A stretch of DNA of 64,000 nucleotides, taken from the NCBI GenBank assembly GCA_026419785.1, contig JAODTK010001854.1, positions 62,001 to 126,000 of the forward strand. Direction: 5' to 3'. The notes under the pieces were generated by a model. That model did not search any database. It worked only from the letters and a program-made list of their open reading frames with translations, and was not told where the DNA came from. The DNA comes from Sclerodactyla briareus (taxonomy: Eukaryota > Echinodermata > Holothuroidea > Dendrochirotida > Sclerodactylidae). Each line of letters starts with the position of its first letter. Position 1 is the stretch's first letter. Position numbers and translations under genes: made by a program. Of this stretch, positions 57,440-64,000 are shown piece after piece.

Positions 57440-58480
57440 ATGAGACGGAAACCATCAATAAAAGGCATCAGTAAGAATGGAACGGCTTTTGTCGGTTCCA
57501 TAGCAGAACTGATGAGTAATCGTGATACCACACTAAACATACAAAACCAAGAGAAAAGTGAGCTGGTGGTGAGTAGGCTGCCATCAAGTTGTTTGGCATG
57601 GTCCTTCTACTGCTCTGTTTTGGAACACTGGTGTTACCTCAACCGACTGGAAAGAGTACTAACTATTCCAATCAATTTGGAAAGAGACGGTGATCAGTAC
57701 TCGAACTGGCATAGATGAGTTACATTCCTCTTGAATATCTGACAGTCTTGCTTAGGAAATCCTGAACAGAATCAGTTGTGTCAGCTGCTTGCACTCAGCA
57801 TTCGAAGCAGTCGTGGTTCCACTCCCAAGAAACTCACTGATGGTATAGCCTCTTGGCTCTCCGGGTCCTGTCTGTCTCTGAGCGGGTACGGGAACTTGGG
57901 TTAGAGGTTTTCTTGTGGCTATAACGATGTCCTTCCCTGTGTGTTTGCCAGGCTCTCTGGAGAATTCTTGAGATCATAGTGTGCCAACCGGTCTTGTTCA
58001 CCCTGATATCCTATGTATTCCGGTCTACTGGGAGTGAGCGTGCTGGTGGAGTTGTGTCCTCATTGTCACTGTGTGTGACCGGTAGAACACCAGCTCCACA
58101 ATGTATGAACTTGGATTTGGGAAAGGGGTTGCGGGGTCTCATCGGTTTAGTCAGAGTTTCTGCCATCGCGGATGATGCTGCATCACCTTTGCTGAGTTCA
58201 TGGATTCTCTGGTCGATTCCCTGGAACACACCTCGGCTTCCTTTTGGTCAATAAAGGCACGCCTCCCGGCGGACTATCCTGCCCACCGTGTACTGTGTGA
58301 ACGGGACCTCCGCGGGTTATGGTCCACACGGGAACACGCGTAGGTCATGGCGGCGCAGCTCGAGAACCACACAAGTGAATTTGATAAAGAGGGTGCGCTA
58401 AGCCCAGCAGTCGCTTGCCTGGAGGAGCCAGACGATTGGTAGCTGCGGGCCAATGTGGCTAGGTTCCGTCCAGGCATGTG
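57440..58480 (+). mobile_element. LINE reverse-transcriptase fragment, second copy with 3' end
   Basis: Repeats the start of the previous fragment (ACTGGTGTTACC, CTGAACAGAATCAG, GGCTCTCCGGGTCC, GAGGTTTTCTTGTGG) and then continues further: a CADDA-like core remnant (VSAIADDAA near 58155-58185), LPADYPAHRVLCERDLRG near 58265-58315, and ENHTSEFDKEGALSPAV followed by LRANVARFRPGMC (58360-58480), which fits the C-terminal end of this LINE group. Frame breaks occur throughout. The poly-G tract at 58561-58579 is probably beyond its 3' end. Confidence 0.6.
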
Positions 58481-58645
58481 CTTCCATTAGTGAGTGGGTG
58501 GTGGTGTTATATTTACTCCCATCGGCATATTGTTTAGTTACTCTGTCCATGGCATAACAAAGGGGGGGGTGGGGGGGTTTGTGGAGGCTGAAAGTTGCTG
58601 GACTTGACCCCAAATTACATCACAACTGAGAACAAGATGTAGGGC

Positions 58646-58757
58646 ATATTATATATAATATATATATAATATATATATATATATATCTAATATTTATATA
58701 TATATATATATATATAATATATAATATTATATATATAATATATATATATATATATAT
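58646..58757. repeat. (AT)n-rich microsatellite
   Basis: TATA and AATATA words with interruptions over about 110 bases. The 60-codon frame through it is an artefact. Confidence 0.95.
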
Positions 58758-58759
58758 GC

Positions 58760-59495
58760 GCTGATTCCGGATCGTCGCCCGACTGACTGAACGTCTCCCC
58801 ATTCTCTTCTCCCCGCCTCTCCGGAACCACTGAATCGAGAAGACTGGTTATAAACTGGTTCCTTTAATGCCCAGTTTGTGTCAATCCACGGTCAGTCGTG
58901 GAGGAGGGCCCTGACTTATGAACAAACACCCCAACTTCATGTTTGGAAGTGGCCCTCAACGGAACTCTTTCACAGAGAAATGTGGGGGGCATACCCTTCC
59001 CTCTTCCTAGGAATGTGAGAGAATATTCCGTTCCCCAGGAATATGGTTTCTATTCAAATTGAAGGTAACAACATAGGCCCTACAGGGTATTCACTTTAAT
59101 GACACAGCTTAGCTTGTCCTATGCTATAACAATCTCGTCAATAGTTGAGATCTTGTGCTAAGAATAGTGGCACGGCTTTTCGATGTCTCGAGTCAAATGA
59201 AATCACTGTACATTCACGTATAAAGATCATTCTTCACATAATCACAATGTTGCAGGAATGAGAAGGTAATGTAGCGACATGTTCCATTCAATTGGAATCT
59301 CGGGGAGTCATGATTTCTTCTTTTCATTACTAGTTGTTTGATCAATTTCAACGAAGACATCTACATGAAACGAGATCAAATTTCGGTTTTCACTGATTTT
59401 TTTTAAACTCCAAGAGAAGAATTACCTTGTATTTCCACATTATCCTAATTAGAGAATAGATTTAAGAATTTTTAGCAGAAGAATCTCTTTTACAG
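58760..59495. other. Gene-free stretch inside the large inverted-arm element
   Basis: No gene recognised. It follows the AT repeat and leads into the right arm. It contains an ordinary AT-rich mix with no open frame of note. Confidence 0.45.
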
Positions 59496-60339
59496 GAGTT
59501 TTGGGGTCGATTCTGAATAATTTTTTACTGGCAATTAGGTCGAGCAAAGCAGAGGGGGGATTTTGGAGGCCATCCTTTTCAGCTGCCATGCTCCAGTTAT
59601 TAAGGTACCTATTTCACCTATCTGTTGTACATTGAAACATGGGATTTCACCACTTTCTTTTACTTTTCATGCTAATCTGGAGGCATATTTATGTCAGAAA
59701 TGGGAATTGCTGCCATTTCTGATCAATTTTTGGGCGCCACATTGGTTTAGCCATCTAGAAGCCTTTGTCACTATGAATCACTTTAATTGATTCCTCGTGC
59801 CTCAAAACAATAAGTAGACATGTTGTTTTCATTTCCTGTGACAATTTGAGGACAAAATTGTGCCAAACAGTGAAATGGCGGCCATTTTGACGCCATCCCC
59901 TTTGGATTAGGAATTTTCCCCACAACTGGGATTTCCGGGGATTTTTAGTATGTTTACACTACAACCTTTTCTGAACCTATGTTAAAAAAATCACTATGTT
60001 TACCAGGCATGTCCATTTGAGGTAATTTTGAGTGCTAATGCCTTTGGCCCTAATCAGCGCATTGTCATTCGACCATCTGCAGACTGTACTCTGTGCTGCT
60101 GCATGCTTTATATATCACTATCCGGTTACTGTTCCGTGCAGGGAACTGGGAACCCAAATATTCGCGGTACGATTTTGGTGTTGTCTATGATGACATATCG
60201 TTTACTTGTACGTACCGGATCGTTCTTAGGTCCGGAAGGCCCGAAGTCAGGATTTCTATTTGGCCCAAATTGTAATTTTATTGATCATTCTGACACGGAA
60301 ATCTCTACCAATTAGGCCAAATTCCGGGCTCTGACTTGC

Positions 60340-60660
60340 CGTTGGCGACAAGTCATGTTTATCTCGCTGAGTCCAAGTCAAGTCACAAGTCAGACGCTGC
60401 AAGTCCAAGTCAAGCTCGAGTCCATGCGAAAATTTCAATTCACTCGCAAGTCACGAACAATGACTCGAGTCCGACTCGAGTCCGCGTCAATTGACTCGAG
60501 TCAACACTCTGCCAAACTGGCTAGCTTTTTTTATTACAAAACGTGCTACTTTATTACAAACGGCCCAGCGATTACAAAACGGGCCATTTTCCTTACAAAA
60601 CGGGGCAGCATTTACATTGCAGCGTTTATTTTATTTGCAAAACGGGTCAGTAAACTGCGT
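60340..60660 (+). repeat. AAGTC satellite array 2 with TTACAAAACGG units
   Basis: GACAAGTC, CCAAGTCAAGTC, CTCGAGTCC and GACTCGAGTC words (60340-60510) are followed by five TTACAAA(A)CGG units with GGCCA-type spacers (60534-60650). At 54.6-54.86 kb the two arrays occur in the reverse order (TTACAAAACGG first, then AAGTC). The 107-codon frame over this region is composed of the units. Confidence 0.8.
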
Positions 60661-60729
60661 TCGCTAGAGTTTGATTAATCCATCTGCAATCAGGTAATGT
60701 ATATCTGAACTGAAATTTTCCTAGAAGTC

Positions 60730-61050
60730 TTCCATGATTCATCCACCGCTTCTGCTTGAATCCACACAAATTGGATCGACACCTCACAACCCGTCATGTG
60801 TTTTGTCCTAAGGCAGGGGATTCGCCTTCATCACAAACAACGGCGTATTCCTAACTCGATAGAGAGCAGACGATTTTCTCATCCTCTGAGTTGATCCTAG
60901 TCGAGGCGGCAGCCTCTATCACAGAGGGTGTCAAAACATGCACGTCGGATTCAATCTCTTGTAGGAACGAGCCATATGCACATTTACATACAAACAGGCA
61001 GGAATTCGATACCGTACGCTGCTATTATTTGTCTGCCTTTATTACCCTGA
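60730..61050 (+). repeat. Repeat RA, copy 2
   Basis: CCGCTTCTGCTTGAATCCACACAAATT, CACCTCACAACCCGTCATGTG, TTTTGTCCTAAGGCAGGGG and TACATACAAACAGGCAGG correspond in order to the blocks of copy 1 at 53.04 kb. Divergence is high, so the extent is approximate. Confidence 0.4.
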
Positions 61051-61054
61051 AATG

Positions 61055-61495
61055 CGAAGCAAAGTTAGCCTACCCTTATTTTTTCTAACATCATAACAGT
61101 CCGCAAGTTTTCTCATGTAATTTTTGACTACACAACTTGGCAAACAGTAGCCACTTCATCACGATCGATCCTCATTCATTGATTTTAGTCTTGGGTTAAG
61201 ACGTCTATAGCACTCGTAAACTTCGTTGCAATCACCAAATAGTTGAGCCTTCTCACTATGGTATATATCAGTGATTAATGGCAATAGCTACGTCTTGAGG
61301 GAACTGTTCAATTCACTGCATGTCTTTATAATCTAAAGAAGCCAATCACACCACGTTTCAAGTAGTTGTTTATTCATTAGCCGTCCTCGTAGTAGACCGT
61401 GGCGAAAACATATATAGGACCGTACTATTCAAAGGCCCTATAGATGCATGTGAATAGCGCAAAATAAGTCACAGTCATGGCGTCTGAAACAGTCA
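61055..61495. other. Gene-free stretch
   Basis: No gene, RNA gene or repeat copy recognised. Confidence 0.45.
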
Positions 61496-61499
61496 GGAC

Positions 61500-61815
61500 T
61501 TTATAATAATAATCTGCATGCTTATATAGCGCTTTCCAAGTCGTAGACGTTCTCAAAGCGCTTTACAGATATTACTCCGACCACAGGAACCGGTTTACGC
61601 TCTCCGAAAACCCGGAGAGGACAGTTATGCCATGTGCAAGATTGTACTAAAATTCCTCACAGGTTCCCAAGTATCACTGGGTGGGGTGCGGCAATGGAGA
61701 CAAAGTACCTTGCCCAAAGGGTACATCGGAAAAGTTGATCGGTCGTTGGGATTCGAACTCGCAACCTTTCAATCACCAGTTCCTAAGCTCTACCAACCGA
61801 GCTAATCCGATCTCC
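61500..61815 (-). mobile_element. tRNA-derived SINE
   Basis: Read on the minus strand: a tRNA-like head with A box (GATTAGCTCGGTTGGTAGAGC) and intact B box (GAGTTCGAATCCC) spaced about 30 bases apart, near 61810-61750. A body of about 180 bases follows, then a 3' domain, AAAGCGCTTTGAGAACGTC ... GGAAAGCGCTATATAAGCATG, closed by an ATTATTATTAT tail at 61502-61513. An AAGCGCTTTGAG / AAGCGCTATATAA domain is common to several metazoan SINE groups. The acceptor stem does not pair, so it is not a functional tRNA gene. Confidence 0.8.
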
Positions 61816-62194
61816 TTCTTAGGTGCGGGCGAATATTCATCCTTGAGGGGCCATTATCGAAGCCGAAGATATTATATCCATATCAAGAGGCGTACTGGGA
61901 CAAGGTGTAATTATAGCCCGTTGACCGGAGCAGATACCTATGAACAATGCAGGGTAACTGACGCCAGACACAGATGCTCCTATACTCCGTGGATATCGTC
62001 GGTTGTATTTTCTCATAATCCCACCTGCATTTATGCAAGTTCCTTATACATCAGTGGTGATATACCTAACTACTACATGGCTACTAAGACACTCCACGTG
62101 TTTATGTACTGGTTGCGAGATGACCTAGAAGTAAAAGTATTAACATGATGACTATTTTCCAAATGTTTCTGTTGATGATCCTGGCGATACTCAC

Positions 62195-62279
62195 GTATAA
62201 CTTTATTTGTCTTCTCGTCTCTGAAGTAGGAACTCTCGGAAATATCTTTGGCTGTATAGATCAAGACGAACATGGTTAT
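62195..62279 (-). CDS. Candidate internal exon, partly hydrophobic, unrecognised
   Basis: An 85-base minus-strand segment lies between a strong acceptor (TTTTTCATTTTGCAG) and a GTGAGT donor. Only one of its three frames is open, reading ITMFVLIYTAKDISESSYFR, then DEKTNKVI. It enters in phase 0 and leaves in phase 1. It could belong to the same minus-strand gene as the segment at 63.0 kb, whose donor is in phase 0. I do not recognise the family. Confidence 0.4.
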
Positions 62280-63014
62280 CTGCAAAATGAAAAAGTCCCA
62301 GTTTGTGGAAAGGCACATTCTCTCTTCACGTTGGTTCCATACACTTCCAATACAGGGCAAAGAAGTTTACCTCCTCCGGTCCTTCCACTCCTGCCCATGC
62401 TCTTAATGTATTAAGGTAGATAAATATGTAAAGTCGCCTCATATTATATAAGTATTTGCATCGGCCGAAAGTGGTCTAGAAAAACTTGAAACTCGAAAGG
62501 CAGAGTGGGGATCCCAAGTATACCTTAGTTCAAACCTTATAAATACTGATTTGACTGTACTTTGAAAACGCACAATTTTGTTTTAAATGATCACGTAGTC
62601 ATTTATCAACGTATGGCTTGTCATTCGTCTAAAAGTTTTGATTGGTCCTATGCTGTGATACAAAGGAAATGAAGTAAACCCTTAGCCTAAACTGGACCTA
62701 TACGAACGATGAGCTCAGGGGTCAACAACAATGCTTTCTGGAAAAATCGCGGAAAAATGTGTCTCCTCTTCCCATAATGAAAGTGTCCATATAGTAAGAA
62801 AAACTAGTACTCTCTACTACTACCACAGACCGGCGCGGGCCCAATCATCAACAAAAGAATGGTAGTCCAAAAACATCTGATAAGAAAAACCGAGAAAGAA
62901 TTTTAGGTAGGGAGGTAGGGATACACACTGTTGCTGCAACCATGTAATCGTTCCTAGCCATGCTAGCGCGGACGATAATATAATAGGGGAGGCAAAAAAA
63001 AAAAAATGTCGTAC

Positions 63015-63162
63015 CTGGGTGGGAGTTTCCATGTCAATCTGTCGATCGATCCTGGAGGGGGGAAGGGGATTCGGAACGATGTTGGAAATGTCTTTGAACC
63101 TGAAAACTCGCTGCCATGCTGTGAAATATCCGCTTCCCTTCCTTAAATGCGCGTTCATGTTC
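63015..63162 (-). CDS. Candidate internal exon upstream of the 62.2 kb exon, unrecognised
   Basis: Minus-strand open segment reading NMNAHLRKGSGYFTAWQRVF, then RFKDISNIVPNPLPPSR and IDMETPTQ, ending at a CAG|GTACGA donor in phase 0. The acceptor is placed at ACACAAG|GAAC (63163) but is weak. The frame is open further upstream to 63224, so the left boundary is uncertain. Composition is protein-like, and the phase agrees with the 62.2 kb exon. The in-frame continuation past the donor is poly-T intron sequence. A further in-frame piece near 62.83-62.88 kb (MFLDYHSFVDDW, after TTCTTATCAG) may be another exon but does not join the 62.2 kb exon in phase. Confidence 0.3.
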
Positions 63163-63229
63163 CTTGTGTACAGGTGTAAGGAGTGCACATCTACCCTCGG
63201 GACATGATCTATATACTTACACATTGGAG

Positions 63230-63649
63230 GGAAAGTATTCCAGCCATTTCGTGCCGGCAGGATCCCCCAGAAGTATAGAAGCGCCTGTTGAGGAGAGAAT
63301 ACTGTTAATTGGCATAGCGGTGATTATACGGAATCACAGAGAAAACACGGTTTCAGTTACTCCAGACGTTAACGACATGAGGACTACACTTGGCGGTCGA
63401 TGGTCAAGGCCCCCGACCCAAAGCTTAGAAAGTTCTCGAAAATTGTAACTTTGTATTGTTGCCATTTCCTGCGATCCTGGGGAACATTTGTCATTTTTAT
63501 CAAACCGATCCTTGGACAAGGCACGCCGGACTCTTCTTGGTGAAACTTGGTTTAAGGCCACTCGCTGTCTCTCGGCCAAGGAATGTCTTGCTGCAACGCA
63601 GGATAGCATCCCCCAATAAATTCAGTTCAGTTGCAGTTCAGTTTATTTG
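63230..63649. other. Gene-free stretch
   Basis: Short overlapping frames on both strands without recognisable features. No repeat copy is seen before the R1 copy at the window edge. Confidence 0.4.
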
Positions 63650-64000
63650 TTTTTTCACTTCGTCTAAACACAGTGAACATAATTTGAAGGACAACTGCAG
63701 GATAATTTAGACAGGGGCTAATTTTATAGCTGGATAAAAACCTGAATGCGACAGTCCAAACCGGAAGTTCATAGGACTTTCCGTTACGGAGTTATAGTCA
63801 TTTGAAGTGTGTGTATGGGTTAAGCATGTGATTCGCAGACGGATGCATCCCATCATGCAATAATAAATAATAGCATACTTGTACACCCCTGCAACATTCT
63901 TTGTTTCCTATTGAAATTCAAACATTAATTTCACTTCGAAAAGCATTTAGTCTATAGGAGAGGATGCTGTAGTGGGTTGGTAGGTGTTGAAAGTTACTTT
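63650..64000 (+). repeat. Dispersed repeat R1, copy C (cut by window end)
   Basis: AACTGCAGGATAATTTAGACAGGGGCTAATTTTATAGCTGG, AAGTTCATAGGACTTTCCGTTACGGAG, GAAAAGCATTTAGTCTATAGGAG and TGTAGTGGGTTGGTAGGTG match copies A and B. The right part lies beyond the window. Confidence 0.75.

Larger units (their letters stand above)
55765..60017. mobile_element. Large element with arms of about 0.5 kb enclosing LINE pieces
   Basis: Left blocks GATGGCCTGTCTGAACA, AACATAGGTTCAGAA, GAAATCCAGTTGTGG, GGCCGCCATTTTCACTGTTTG, GGCACGAGGAATTCAATTAAA, GATGCGCCCAAACTGAT and GCATTGAAAGTAAAA (to about 56.3 kb) recur at about 59.5-60.0 kb as reverse complements in exact mirror order (for example TTCTGAACCTATGTT, CAAACAGTGAAATGGCGGCC, TTTAATTGATTCCTCGTGCC, TTGGGCGCCAC, TTTTACTTTTCATGC). 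The interior holds two LINE fragments and an AT microsatellite but no transposase that I can see. It could be one large foldback or MITE with nested insertions, or two separate MITE insertions in opposite orientation. Confidence 0.65.

Noticed and set aside
60355-60678. A 107-codon plus-strand frame
   Set aside because: It consists of AAGTC words and TTACAAAACGG units.
61740-61815. A tRNA gene
   Set aside because: A and B boxes are present but the acceptor stem does not pair and a SINE body and tail follow.

Overview
This window looks like nuclear DNA from an invertebrate animal. It is AT-leaning but CpG-containing, gene-poor and rich in repeats. It carries non-LTR retrotransposon remnants, a Penelope-like fragment, tRNA-derived SINEs, foldback elements and microsatellites. 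The two recognisable protein genes are metazoan: an LRR-Ig membrane protein and a PRDM8/ZNF488-type zinc finger. The recurrent TAGGCCTA-like words, poly-C-cored repeats and TGACCT-rich repeats would fit a marine deuterostome such as an echinoderm, but that is an impression and not a test. There is no sign of bacterial, organellar or viral organisation, and no CRISPR array.

Layout. 0-5 kb: non-coding, then a minus-strand LRR-Ig-transmembrane gene (3.05-4.94 kb) whose frame is broken by many small shifts. 5-14.6 kb: mostly featureless, with one copy of a dispersed repeat family (R1). 14.6-23 kb: a decayed LINE, a Penelope-like tail, a minisatellite and a foldback MITE. 23.7-26.6 kb: a near-perfect 1.45 kb tandem duplication. 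26.6-33 kb: non-coding with a second R1 copy, a CTAT microsatellite and an inverted pair of poly-C repeats. 33.2-33.9 kb: an intact minus-strand two-finger zinc-finger gene. 34.7-39.5 kb: one possible first exon, otherwise empty. 39.5-50 kb: a repeat cluster with a foldback element carrying arrays of nuclear-receptor-like half sites, a 3 kb CR1-like LINE interrupted by a MITE and a TA repeat, and further LINE, MITE and foldback fragments.

50.5-63.2 kb: several short minus-strand segments bounded by good splice signals look like exons of one or more membrane-protein genes, spread through a dense nest of repeats. The nest includes a foldback element whose inverted arms each contain two minisatellites in mirrored order (53.4-54.7 kb). 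It also includes a 4.25 kb unit with arms of about 0.5 kb enclosing two LINE pieces (55.8-60.0 kb), an AAGTC-word satellite linked twice to a TTACAAAACGG minisatellite, and a tRNA-derived SINE (61.5-61.8 kb). The window ends inside a third R1 copy.

The genes here do not form a pathway: each is an independent eukaryotic locus. The window's character comes from its mobile-element architecture. Single-base length differences between the duplicated copies and the frame breaks in the LRR gene suggest that some indels could be assembly errors, so gene models should be read with that in mind. I did not find a convincing new multi-gene system. The most unusual structures are the minisatellite-armed foldback and the half-site arrays inside a repeat.
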